A program made the position numbers and the translations under genes. A stretch of 64,000 bases of DNA from Lachnospiraceae bacterium (GTDB lineage Bacteria > Bacillota > Clostridia > Lachnospirales > Lachnospiraceae): contig JAETRI010000013.1 of NCBI GenBank assembly GCA_021770245.1, positions 1 to 64,000 on the forward strand, in the 5' to 3' direction. Within the stretch, counting starts at the first letter, position 1. Each line of letters opens with the position of its first letter. Positions 44,645-54,175 of this stretch are shown piece by piece. Under the pieces are notes generated by a model. That model was not told the origin of the DNA. It saw only the letters and a list, made by a program, of their open reading frames with translations, and made no database searches.

Positions 44645-46500
44645 GAGGAAAAATGAATATGGGGGATATTTTCCTGAAACTGTTAAATAGGAGCATTACG
44701 GCAGGCTGGTTTCTGCTGGCGGTACTGTGTATCAGGCTGATATTTAGAAAAGCTCCCAAATGGATGCATTGTTTATTGTGGGGCATGGCAGCAGTCAGGC
44801 TGATCTGTCCGTTTTTTGTGGAAAGCGGGTTTAGCATCCTGCCAAGTACGGAACCAATCAAAACCAGTACGGTCGTGGATGGGGAAGTGCGAAATGATAT
44901 ACCGTCCATAGACAGCCGCCTGACGATCGTGGAAAATACGATAAACCCTCTGCTGACAGAATCCTTTTCGTACAGGGAATCGGAAAGCGCGGCTCCCCTG
45001 CAGATCGTTACTTACGCTGTCGGTGTGGCGTGGGCCTGCGGTACGGTTTTATTGATCGTTTATGCAATGGGAAGCATGATAAGGCTGAATCGGCTGGTAA
45101 GGGAAGCGGTATGCGTGAAAGATCCTATTTACCTCTGTGATGCCGTCAGGTCGCCATTTATTTTGGGGATCGTGAGGCCGCGGATCTATCTTCCTTCTGC
45201 TCTATGTGAGAAAGAGATGGGGTATATCATTGCGCACGAATCGGCGCATCTGAAAAGAAAAGACCATTGGTGGAAACTGTTGGGTTACTTCTTATTGTGT
45301 GTCTATTGGTTTCATCCCCTCTGCTGGGTATCGTATGCGATGTTCTGCAAAGACTTGGAGCTGGCGTGCGATGAAAAGGTGGCCAGAGGCCTGACCTTCC
45401 ACGAGAAAAAAGAGTATGCAAGAGTCCTGCTGTCCTGTACAAGGCAGAGGAGCCTGCTTATGGTATGTCCGCTGGCTTTTGGGGAAGTGGGAGTAAGGGA
45501 AAGGGTGAAGTCCGTATTGAATTATAAAAAGCCGACGCTATGGATGATGATAGCAGCGGCAGCAGTATTTGCGGTATCGGCGCTGTGCTTTTTGACGGAC
45601 CCTCCGGATCAAGACGCGTTTCTGCAGGCAGATCAGGCAGAAGCGGAAAATGCTTCTTCACAAGGAGAGAATGGGGACAGCCGTCCGTTAGAACGTATGC
45701 CTGTCGAGAAAACATCCACACAGAAAGGAAGCCCTGAGCCCGAAAGAGGCATTTTGCCTCAAACGAAGGAAACGGCGGCAGAAGGCGATATCATACAGGA
45801 TGTTGTGCTTTACGAACGTCCGGAAGCGGACAAGGTCTGTATAGAAATACAGCCTTGCGTGATAAGAAAACACCTTTTTTATTATTATATTCCGCCGCAG
45901 GAGGATCAGAAATGGCTGTCGGGGCAGATAGAAGCGCTGGATCTGCAGGGCGGACCGCTGAATAAACGCTGGGAAGGATACAAGGAAACCGGATGGAAGA
46001 TCCTCTACCATGATATCATAATGACAGGCCTTGAGGGAGGATTTTTATACTATACTTATTATGACGAGGAAAAGGGAATGATGGAGTCCCTCATAGAAGC
46101 GCCTAAGTTATGCGACTATATACGGATCCTGCTGACGGAGGAGGCGGGGTATCAAAATTACGATGTTTCCGAAATCAAAGACATCGTATCCGCCAAACTG
46201 GAGGTGAATGCTATTTTCACGGACCGGCAGCCTTACAGCCAGACCATAACGGATGCGGAAACGCTGCAGAAATTTGAAGACTGGTTCAAAAATGCAAAAT
46301 ATATTTTCGGAGGAGCGGACTGTGGAAACCAATGCGCCTGCCTGGAACTGACGTTGGCAGACGGGGACGTGGTGAAATTATCCATGGCCACTGACAGCTG
46401 TCCCAATTTCAGCATAAACGGGGTCGCCTACGATTATCGCCCGGTGCCAAATTGGGATAACAGCGAATTCTTCAAATGCTTCGACGAAATACCGAGATAA
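44641..46500 (+). CDS. BlaR1-type M56 membrane metalloprotease
   Basis: A 619-aa protein with several N-terminal spans and the zinc protease motif HESAH (His199, Glu200, His203), followed by a further span near 305-320. Residues 330-619 form an extracytoplasmic part. The first 60 are low-complexity and the rest is not the penicillin-binding domain of true BlaR1 (no SxxK/SxN/KTG pattern seen). It probably senses something other than beta-lactams and cleaves the upstream repressor. Starts at 44641 or 44653 are both possible. Confidence 0.83.
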   Translation: MRGKMNMGDIFLKLLNRSITAGWFLLAVLCIRLIFRKAPKWMHCLLWGMAAVRLICPFFVESGFSILPSTEPIKTSTVVDGEVRNDIPSIDSRLTIVENTINPLLTESFSYRESESAAPLQIVTYAVGVAWACGTVLLIVYAMGSMIRLNRLVREAVCVKDPIYLCDAVRSPFILGIVRPRIYLPSALCEKEMGYIIAHESAHLKRKDHWWKLLGYFLLCVYWFHPLCWVSYAMFCKDLELACDEKVARGLTFHEKKEYARVLLSCTRQRSLLMVCPLAFGEVGVRERVKSVLNYKKPTLWMMIAAAAVFAVSALCFLTDPPDQDAFLQADQAEAENASSQGENGDSRPLERMPVEKTSTQKGSPEPERGILPQTKETAAEGDIIQDVVLYERPEADKVCIEIQPCVIRKHLFYYYIPPQEDQKWLSGQIEALDLQGGPLNKRWEGYKETGWKILYHDIIMTGLEGGFLYYTYYDEEKGMMESLIEAPKLCDYIRILLTEEAGYQNYDVSEIKDIVSAKLEVNAIFTDRQPYSQTITDAETLQKFEDWFKNAKYIFGGADCGNQCACLELTLADGDVVKLSMATDSCPNFSINGVAYDYRPVPNWDNSEFFKCFDEIPR

Positions 46501-46516
46501 CGGTTCCGACACCCTG

Positions 46517-46552
46517 AGCCACCCCGCCGTCCGGGAGCCTGCGGGGTGGCTG
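46517..46552 (+). repeat. Hairpin carrying the 22-bp repeat, copy 2
   Basis: AGCCACCCCGC (46517-46527) pairs perfectly with GCGGGGTGGCT (46541-46551), 16 nt after the M56 stop. The right part (46531-46552) is identical to 17263-17284. There is no T-run. Confidence 0.55.
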
Positions 46553-46590
46553 AACTATTACGTTTGTCGTGTTTAATTCGGCGCAAAACC

Positions 46591-46836
46591 GTGACAAATG
46601 GCGCCGGCTATGGTACAATGGGGATATCGCAAATGAGCCCGCCGCCCGGAGGAAGCCTGCTATTGGCACAAGGCGGCTGAGGAATGGGGCCGGCAGAATT
46701 GGCAGGGCGGGCGGCGGAAGCTGCGGGAAAGACACCGGGAATATGCAAGGCGCTCCCGCAAAAGGCGGCGGAAGCTTGTGGCTGAACTGTTGAGCCAAAG
46801 GGTGGTCTGCAACCAGGCGGGCCGCCCCTTTTTATG
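46591..46836 (+). ncRNA. Promoter-to-terminator unit without a gene, candidate small RNA
   Basis: GTGACA (46591-46596), 17 bp, TACAAT (46614-46619) form a good promoter. About 210 bp on, AAGGG...CCCTT followed by a T-run (46829-46833) gives a possible terminator. The DNA between is GC-rich and foldable and has no open frame with a ribosome binding site. One frame has low stop density and a basic sequence but no start. It could be a small RNA, a leader of the kinase gene 105 bp further on, or a decayed gene. Confidence 0.35.
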
Positions 46837-46940
46837 TATTAAGCGGAAGGGGATCTGTGTGTCGGCGCTAAAAGAAGGGACAGAAGTATTGGGGATGGAT
46901 ACCGGTATTCACCCATATAGAACATAGGGAGGGCAGGTTT

Positions 46941-49523
46941 ATGGATTATGCAAGGGAGCTTTCGGAACGGCCCGGCAGGGATGCGTCGGATGACGGCGGA
47001 CATGAACTGCGCCATGGTATGCGGAGCGTTCAGAATTTGGAAGCCGTCATCAATGAGGGCCTTCGCGCTGCCCTGTTGGAGGAGACCCCGGACCGGTCGC
47101 TTGATGTGCTGCTGGAGCATCTGGGGAAGGCGCTGAACGGGGACAGAACTTATATATTTGAACGGAACGAGGCGGGCGGCGATGACAATACCTATGAGTG
47201 GGTGGCCGACGGAGTGAAGCCAGAAAAGGAAAATCTTCAAAACGTGCCTCCGGAGGTATGTGTGGTCTGGTATCGGAATTTCGAAATCGGCAGACATATT
47301 GTCATCGAGGAACTGGAAGACATCCGGGAGGACGATCCCCTTCAGTATGAGAACTTAAAGCAGCAGAATATCCGTTCCCTTGTGGTGGTCCCTCTTTATG
47401 ACGGCAAAGAAATCATCGGCTTTTACGGCGTGGACAACCCGCCCGTGAAGTCGCTGGAATACGCGTCAAATATGCTCCAGACTGCGGCATACTTTATTGT
47501 ATCCTCCCTGAAACGGCGTAATCTGGTCCGTGAGCTTCAAAAACGCAGCTATAACGTCCTCCATGCCCTCAGCGTGGATTACCTGGGCATCTATAAGGTG
47601 GATTTTGATACAGACGAATGCGAAATATACCGGGACAGCGAATGGTCCGGGATGGGGTGGGATATCGGCTTTGGGGACGGCTATCAGGCGGCTATGGAGC
47701 GGTATATTTCCCGGTGTGTGGCTTCGCGGGATCAAAAACGGCTCCGGGATGTGACTCAAAAAGACTATGTGCTCGCTCGTCTTAGAACCAGAAATAAGTT
47801 CTATGTCCGCCATCAGGTGAGAGACAATTCTTACGGGCTGAACTATATGGAGATCCATTTCTCTGCCACGGGAAAGACGGAGGAGGGAAACTGTGCGATT
47901 TTTGCCCTGCGGGATGTGAATGCCGTAGTGGAGCAGGAGGAAAAGTATAAGCTGGAGGCAAGGCAGAGCCTGGAGGATATTCTGGAGGGCGCCAGAACCG
48001 GTATCTGGACCATCGAGCTGGAGGAGGACTGCCCGCCGAGGATGTATGCAGACCGGACCATGCGGATCCTTCTGGGGGTGCCGGACGAGATCGAGCCGGA
48101 AGAGTGTTATCGGCGCTGGTTTGAAAACATCGAGCCGGACTATGTGGAGATGGTGCAGGAGTCGGTGCGGGAAATGCTGGAGAACAAGCGCTCCGAGGTG
48201 ATCTATCCCTGGCATCACCCGCAGCTGGGGAAAATCTATGTCCGCTGCGGCGGCGTGCCGGATAAAAAATTCAAGAAACCGGGAGCCAGCCTCAACGGAT
48301 ACCATCAGGATATCACGGATATTATGGTGACGCGGAAGAAACAGGAGCAGGCTATCATGGAGCTTCTGGAGAAGGTGAGACGGGCAAATTCGGCAAAGAG
48401 CGAATTCCTTTCCGATATGTCCCATGATCTGCGCACGCCGATCAACGGGATCCTGGGAATGTTATCCATCATGGAGCACAGTCCGGAGGATGCCAAGCGG
48501 CAGAAAAGCTGCCGGGAGAAAATCCGCGTGTCTACAGAGCATCTTTTGTCCCTGGTCAACGACGTGCTTCAGGTCAGCAAGCTGGACAGCGGCAGGCTGG
48601 CGGCGGTGGAGGAACCCTTTGACCTTCCTGAGATATTGGAAGAGTGCGTCACGATCCTGTCCGTACAGGCGGAGAAGGCGGGTGTCCGGCTGGTGCCTGT
48701 GGAGACGGATTTGCAGCACAGAAAGCTGATCGGGAATCCACTGCATCTGAAGCAGATTTTAATGAATATTATCGACAACGCCATCAAATATAACCGGCCC
48801 GGCGGTTCCGTATTTATCCGGGCAGCGGAGATCTCATATCAGAGCGGAATCGCAAGTTACCGGTTTGTGATTGGGGATACCGGAATCGGGATCGGCGACG
48901 ATTTTAAAAAACATATCTTTGAACTGTTTACCCAGGAACATCATGGAGCAAGGACTCACTATAACGGCGTGGGGCTTGGGTTGTCCATCGTGAAGAGGCT
49001 GGTAGACCAAATGGAGGGGACCATCGAGGTGGACAGCCAGATCGGCAAGGGAAGCGAGATTCGGGTTACTCTGTCCATTCGGGTCGATGAGGCGCAGACC
49101 GCGCAGCCTGTGGACGAGGAGCGGAATATACAAAACGATATTGCCGGGATGTGTGTCCTTTTGGTGGAGGATAATGAGATCAACTGTGAAATCGTAAAGT
49201 TCATGCTGGAGGAGGCGGGCGCAAAAGTCGTGACTGCGGACGACGGGAAAGCCTCTGTGGATGTTTTTACGGCGTCTGCCCCGGGGACATTTGACTGCGT
49301 GCTTATGGACCTGATGATGCCGGTTATGAGCGGATATGAAGCGGCCCGTGTGATCCGCAGCCTGGACCGGCCGGATGCGGGAACGGTGCCCATTATAGCG
49401 CTGTCGGCTAACGCATTTGAAGAGGATATTGCAATGGCAAAGGCTGCGGGGATGAATGAGCATTTGGCAAAGCCGGTGGACATCGACAAAATGTTTCGGG
49501 CAATGCGCCGGCTGAGGCGGTGA
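46941..49523 (+). CDS. Soluble hybrid histidine kinase (GAF-PAS-PAS-kinase-receiver)
   Basis: An 860-aa protein with no membrane span. A GAF-like domain (about 30-190; IRSLVVVPLYDGKEIIGFYG) is followed by two PAS-like regions (about 205-330, 345-465). Next come HisKA with His495 in DMSHDLRTPING, an HATPase (NIIDNAIKYNRPGG; GVGLGLSI), and a receiver with Asp in VLMDLMMPV. GGGAGGGCAGG precedes the ATG. It is cytoplasmic, so it should sense an internal signal. The next gene (DUF2804) begins 77 nt on; no response regulator adjoins. Confidence 0.9.
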   Translation: MDYARELSERPGRDASDDGGHELRHGMRSVQNLEAVINEGLRAALLEETPDRSLDVLLEHLGKALNGDRTYIFERNEAGGDDNTYEWVADGVKPEKENLQNVPPEVCVVWYRNFEIGRHIVIEELEDIREDDPLQYENLKQQNIRSLVVVPLYDGKEIIGFYGVDNPPVKSLEYASNMLQTAAYFIVSSLKRRNLVRELQKRSYNVLHALSVDYLGIYKVDFDTDECEIYRDSEWSGMGWDIGFGDGYQAAMERYISRCVASRDQKRLRDVTQKDYVLARLRTRNKFYVRHQVRDNSYGLNYMEIHFSATGKTEEGNCAIFALRDVNAVVEQEEKYKLEARQSLEDILEGARTGIWTIELEEDCPPRMYADRTMRILLGVPDEIEPEECYRRWFENIEPDYVEMVQESVREMLENKRSEVIYPWHHPQLGKIYVRCGGVPDKKFKKPGASLNGYHQDITDIMVTRKKQEQAIMELLEKVRRANSAKSEFLSDMSHDLRTPINGILGMLSIMEHSPEDAKRQKSCREKIRVSTEHLLSLVNDVLQVSKLDSGRLAAVEEPFDLPEILEECVTILSVQAEKAGVRLVPVETDLQHRKLIGNPLHLKQILMNIIDNAIKYNRPGGSVFIRAAEISYQSGIASYRFVIGDTGIGIGDDFKKHIFELFTQEHHGARTHYNGVGLGLSIVKRLVDQMEGTIEVDSQIGKGSEIRVTLSIRVDEAQTAQPVDEERNIQNDIAGMCVLLVEDNEINCEIVKFMLEEAGAKVVTADDGKASVDVFTASAPGTFDCVLMDLMMPVMSGYEAARVIRSLDRPDAGTVPIIALSANAFEEDIAMAKAAGMNEHLAKPVDIDKMFRAMRRLRR

Positions 49524-49600
49524 GGGGGACGGCAGACCCGTTTCGCCCAGGGGGGGGATACGGCGGGAATGACCGAAGGAGCGAAGAAAGGAGAGGGGAT

Positions 49601-50602
49601 ATGGAGAAAGAGCTGACAAAAAGGGGCCCGGTCCTGGATAAAAGGGGGAGGCCCATACCGGGCTTTTCCAGAAGGAGCACCTTGGTATATGACAGAAGGG
49701 CGGTCAAGGCTCCGCCGTGGCGGATCAAGGAGTGGGATTTTTATCAGATTTCAAACGACCATCTCTGTCTGCAGTTTACCATCGGCCATGCCTCCTATGC
49801 GGGCCAGGTGAGCCTGATGCTGTTCGATTTTGTGAAGGGGCAGAAGCTTCTGGATTTAAACGAGATCCTTCCGCTGCCCTTCGGGAGCCTGCGCATGCCC
49901 CGGGATGCGGAGCGCGACAGCCTGCTTTCTTATCATAAAAACGGCGTACATATGAGCTTTGAGACGCTGGAGGACGTGCGGACGCTGCGGTGTGCCTGGG
50001 GCGGCGTGGAGACGGCCGTCCGGCTGCGGAGGCATAATCCGGACTCCCTGGTCATCAATCTGCCCTTTGACGAGTACGCCCATGCTTTCTACTATAATCA
50101 CAAGATTAACTGTATGAGCGCGGAGGGAGCGGTACGCGCAGGGGATAAGGAGTGGCGCTTTGATAAAAAGGATTCCTTCGGCATCCTGGATTGGGGGCGG
50201 GGGGTATGGCCCTTCCATAACGAGTGGTATTGGAGCAACGGGAGCGGATGGCTGGAGGGGGAGATGTTCGGCTTCAACTTGGGCTGCGGCTTCGGAAATA
50301 CGGATACGGCCAGCGAAAACATGCTTTTTTACGGGGGAAAATCCCATAAGCTCGGCAAGGTGGATTTTACGCTGGGGGCGGACTATAAAGATCCCTGGCA
50401 TTTAACGGACCGGGAGGGCAGACTGGATCTGACCCTGACGCCCGTGTATGACCGGACGACACGGACGAAGCTTCTGTGGGTGGATAACTGCTGCCATCAG
50501 ATGTTCGGCACCTTTACGGGACATGCCGTGTTGGACGACGGGACGCGCCTGCAGGTGCGGGATGTGGTCTCCTTTGCGGAGCACGCGGTGAATAACTGGT
50601 AG
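49601..50602 (+). CDS. DUF2804-family protein
   Basis: A 333-aa protein with the DUF2804 pattern: a start LTKRGPVLDKRGRPIPGFSR, WRIKEWDFYQISND, then DSFGILDWGRGVWPFHNEWY and FGFNLGCGFGNT. Function of the family is not established as far as I know. AAAGGAGAGGGGAT precedes the ATG at 49601; the frame to 49520 overlaps the kinase gene. It is close to the kinase upstream and addB downstream (34 nt), so transcription may be shared. Confidence 0.85.
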   Translation: MEKELTKRGPVLDKRGRPIPGFSRRSTLVYDRRAVKAPPWRIKEWDFYQISNDHLCLQFTIGHASYAGQVSLMLFDFVKGQKLLDLNEILPLPFGSLRMPRDAERDSLLSYHKNGVHMSFETLEDVRTLRCAWGGVETAVRLRRHNPDSLVINLPFDEYAHAFYYNHKINCMSAEGAVRAGDKEWRFDKKDSFGILDWGRGVWPFHNEWYWSNGSGWLEGEMFGFNLGCGFGNTDTASENMLFYGGKSHKLGKVDFTLGADYKDPWHLTDREGRLDLTLTPVYDRTTRTKLLWVDNCCHQMFGTFTGHAVLDDGTRLQVRDVVSFAEHAVNNW

Positions 50603-50636
50603 AAAGGGCGTTCCGGGAAACAGGAGGATTTTTCGC

Positions 50637-53600
50637 GTGTCATTGCGTTTTTATGCCGGTGCTTCCGGCGCGGGAAAAAGTACGGCTCTCTATCGTGAGA
50701 TGATAGAACGCTCGCTCAGAGAGCCGGAACGGAATTTTTTTGTGATCGTTCCGGATCAGTTTACCATGCAGACCCAGATGGATCTGGTGTGTATGCATCC
50801 GAACCGGGGGATTATGAATATCGATGTGCTTTCCTTCGGAAGGCTGTCCCACCGCATCGGGGAAGAGGCGGGGGAAGACGGGCGCACGATGCTGGACGAC
50901 ACGGGGAAGAGCCTGGTTCTTCGTAAGGTGGCCGGCCGTCTGGCCGGGGAGCTGCCGGTGATCGGGGGAAATCTGAACAAGCCCGGGTACATCCATGAGG
51001 TGAAGTCCGCCATTTCCGAATTCATGCAGTACGGGATCGATGAGAAAAAGCTGGAGGAGTTGACGGACTATGCCAGAAAACGGGGCGGGCTGTACCACAA
51101 GCTGAAGGATCTGGGAGTGCTCTATCAGGCGTTCCGGGCGTATACGGGGGAGAAATTCGTCACTACGGAAGAGGCCATGGAGCAGCTCGCCCGCAGGATC
51201 CCTTCCTCGGGCCTGATCCGGGGCGCGGTGGTGGCCATAGACGGCTTTACGGGCTTTACCCCGGTCCAGAATCAGGTGATCGGGGCTTTGATGGAAACGG
51301 CGGCGGAGGTGATCGTGTCCGCGGTGGTGGACGGACGGGAAAACCTGTATACGGCCGGGGAGGAAGAAAACCTGTTCCACCTGAGCAGGAAAACCGTATC
51401 CGTCTTAAGCCGGATGGCGCAGGAGGCGGGGGTGGAGCGGGGAAAGGATGTGATCTTTTCCGGGCGGCCCGTGTATCGTTTCCGGGAAAATCCCTCCCTG
51501 GCCTGGCTGGAACAGAATCTGTTCCGATATCCTGTAAAGCCCTATGAGGGAGAGGCTTCCGTCCGGATCCTGGAGGCTTCCACCCAGCAGGAAGAGGTGC
51601 GCCAGGCCTGTATCGCCATCCGTTCCTATTTGCGCCGTACGGGAGGCTGTTATCGGGATGTGGCGGTCATTGCGGGCAATCTGGACGACTATGCCAGCGC
51701 GTTGGAAACCCAGGCGGCCCTTTACGGGATCCCCCTGTATCTGGACCGCACCAGGGGGATCAAGCTGAACCCGTTTATCGAATATGTGAAAGGCGCCCTG
51801 CAGGTCGTGATCCGCAATTTTTCCTATGAGGCGGTTTTCCACTATATCCGCAGCGGCCTGGCGGATTTCGAACCGGAGGAAGCGGACCGGCTGGAAAATT
51901 ATGTGCTGGCGCTGGGGATCCGGGGGAAAAAGCGATGGGAAACCATGTTTAGCATACGGCTTGCGGATATGGAGGATCCGCTCACGGAGCTGGCGGCCCT
52001 GAATGTGAGCAGGGAAAAGCTGCTGGATCAGCTTTCTCCCCTGCTGGGCCGCTTTTCCGACACCGGGGAATTGGTGAAGGGCCTGTATGCCTTTATCGAA
52101 AACAATCAGGTGCAGAGAAAATTAAAGGAGTATGAGAACCGTTTTTCCCGGGAAGGGGATGCGCCCCGGGCCAGGGAATACGCCCAGATTTATCGTCTGG
52201 TCATGGATCTGCTGGATCAGATCGTGGAGCTGATCGGAGAGGACGCGGCGGGGCCGGAGGAATTCTATCAGATCCTGGAGGCGGGTTTCTCGGAAATCCA
52301 GGTGGGCACGATCCCCCAGAACGTGGACCGCGTGGTGGCGGGGGATATGGAACGAACCCGGCTGAAGCAGGTAAAGGCCCTGTTTTTCCTGGGGGTGTGC
52401 GACGGCTATATTCCCAAGCCCGCCTCCGGGGGAGGGATTATCTCCGATCTGGACCGGGAATTCCTGGCGGGGAGCGGGACGGAGCTGGCGCCCACGCCGC
52501 GGCAGCAGATGTATATCCAGAAGCTGTATCTGTATATGAATATGACGAAACCCTCGGACCGGCTGTACCTGTTTTATTCCAGGATGAACGGGGAGGGGAA
52601 GGCCCTGCGCCCGGCCTATCTGATCGATATGGTGAAAAGGCTGTTTCCTTCTATCCGGGTGGAGCGGCCGGAAGAGGCGCCGGAGGTGGATCAGGTGCAG
52701 TCCCTGGAGGACGGAAAGGACCGGCTGGTGTCCGCCCTGCGCAGATTTGCGGACGGCAGGATGGAACCGGAGGGAAGGAAGGAGCAGGAATTTTTCCGGC
52801 TCTACCGGATCTATGCCGCTTCGGAGCGGACGAGGGAATGGACGGGGCGGATGGAGCGGGCCGCTTTTTATGAATACGGGTCCAAGCCGCTGGGGCGGGC
52901 CGCCTCGCTGGCCCTGTTCGGAAGCACCCTGCTTTCCGGCGTCAGCCGCCTGGAGCGGTACGCCTCCTGCGCCTACGCCCATTTCCTTCAGTACGGATTA
53001 AAGCTGCGGGAACGGGACGGATTCTCCTTTGAGGCGGTGGATATGGGAAACCTGTTCCACGGCGTGCTGGAGATTTTCGGGGATCAATTAAAGGAACGGG
53101 GATACACCTGGTTTGATTTCCCGCAGGAGGAGGGGAATGCGCTGCTGGAGGAGGCGGTGGATTTCTATGCGGCCTCCTATGGGAATACGGTCCTGTATGA
53201 TACCGCCCGGAATCAATATATGATCACGCGGATCAAACGGATCCTGAAGCGTACGGTGGATACGCTGCAATACCAGCTGAAAAAGGGATCGTTTAGGCCG
53301 GAGCGGTTTGAGGTTTCCTTTTCCGTGCTGGAGGAGCTGGACGCGGTGAACATAGCCCTCACCGGAGAAGAAAAGCTGCGTCTGCAGGGCCGGATCGACC
53401 GGGTGGATACCTGGGAGGACGAGGATGGGGGAGCGCGCCGGGTCTACGTAAAGGTCGTCGATTACAAGTCGGGGACGAAGGATTTCAGCCTGGCCGCCCT
53501 GTACTACGGGCTGCAGCTGCAGCTGGTGGTCTATATGAACGCGGCTATGGAGATGGAAAAGAGGAGCCGTCCGGACAGCGAGGTGCTGCCGGCTGCCATG

Positions 53601-54092
53601 CTCTACTACCGGGTCAGCGACCCGCTGGTGGAGACGGAGGAGACCTTCACGCAGGAGGAGGTGCAGGGAAAGCTGCGCTCCAGCCTGCGTATGACCGGGG
53701 TGGTGAACGGAGACGGACGGGTGGTGGAGGGACTGGACGGCAGCTTTACCCAAAAGTCCGACGTGATCCCCGTGGAGCGCAGAAGGGACGGCACCTTCAG
53801 CGCCCGGTCCGACATCCTTAAGGAGTCGGATTTCCGGGTGATATCCGATTATGTGAACCTGAAAATCCGGGAAATCGGAACCGATATCCTGCAGGGGAAG
53901 ATTGCCCACAATCCCTGCGTCCCCGCGGAAGGCGGCCGGGACCGGGATGCCTGTACCTTCTGCCCCTATGCGCGGGTCTGCGGGTTCGACAGGAAAATCC
54001 CGGGCTATGGGAAACGGGAGCTGGAGAAGCTGGAGGATGAGGAAGCGCTGGAGCGGATGCGGCGCGCGGTGGAGGGGATCACGCAGGAATGA
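50637..54092 (+). CDS. addB: AddB subunit of the AddAB helicase-nuclease
   Basis: An 1151-aa protein from a GTG start behind AGGAGG. AddAB processes double-strand ends for recombination. An N-terminal Walker A GASGAGKST lies at residues 8-16. The C-terminal nuclease has VDYKSG. The iron-sulfur cysteines of AddB are present: one in YASCAYAHF and three in ACTFCPYARVCGFD. Full length. The stop overlaps the open frame of addA, whose preferred start is 84 nt further on. Confidence 0.95.
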   Translation: MSLRFYAGASGAGKSTALYREMIERSLREPERNFFVIVPDQFTMQTQMDLVCMHPNRGIMNIDVLSFGRLSHRIGEEAGEDGRTMLDDTGKSLVLRKVAGRLAGELPVIGGNLNKPGYIHEVKSAISEFMQYGIDEKKLEELTDYARKRGGLYHKLKDLGVLYQAFRAYTGEKFVTTEEAMEQLARRIPSSGLIRGAVVAIDGFTGFTPVQNQVIGALMETAAEVIVSAVVDGRENLYTAGEEENLFHLSRKTVSVLSRMAQEAGVERGKDVIFSGRPVYRFRENPSLAWLEQNLFRYPVKPYEGEASVRILEASTQQEEVRQACIAIRSYLRRTGGCYRDVAVIAGNLDDYASALETQAALYGIPLYLDRTRGIKLNPFIEYVKGALQVVIRNFSYEAVFHYIRSGLADFEPEEADRLENYVLALGIRGKKRWETMFSIRLADMEDPLTELAALNVSREKLLDQLSPLLGRFSDTGELVKGLYAFIENNQVQRKLKEYENRFSREGDAPRAREYAQIYRLVMDLLDQIVELIGEDAAGPEEFYQILEAGFSEIQVGTIPQNVDRVVAGDMERTRLKQVKALFFLGVCDGYIPKPASGGGIISDLDREFLAGSGTELAPTPRQQMYIQKLYLYMNMTKPSDRLYLFYSRMNGEGKALRPAYLIDMVKRLFPSIRVERPEEAPEVDQVQSLEDGKDRLVSALRRFADGRMEPEGRKEQEFFRLYRIYAASERTREWTGRMERAAFYEYGSKPLGRAASLALFGSTLLSGVSRLERYASCAYAHFLQYGLKLRERDGFSFEAVDMGNLFHGVLEIFGDQLKERGYTWFDFPQEEGNALLEEAVDFYAASYGNTVLYDTARNQYMITRIKRILKRTVDTLQYQLKKGSFRPERFEVSFSVLEELDAVNIALTGEEKLRLQGRIDRVDTWEDEDGGARRVYVKVVDYKSGTKDFSLAALYYGLQLQLVVYMNAAMEMEKRSRPDSEVLPAAMLYYRVSDPLVETEETFTQEEVQGKLRSSLRMTGVVNGDGRVVEGLDGSFTQKSDVIPVERRRDGTFSARSDILKESDFRVISDYVNLKIREIGTDILQGKIAHNPCVPAEGGRDRDACTFCPYARVCGFDRKIPGYGKRELEKLEDEEALERMRRAVEGITQE

Positions 54093-54175
54093 CCCTGCGC
54101 CTTTGCTGCAGCCTGGGGCGCCCGGCGGAAGATAGAGGAGTGCAGCCGCGGAAACCGCGGCATGAAAGGATTTTT

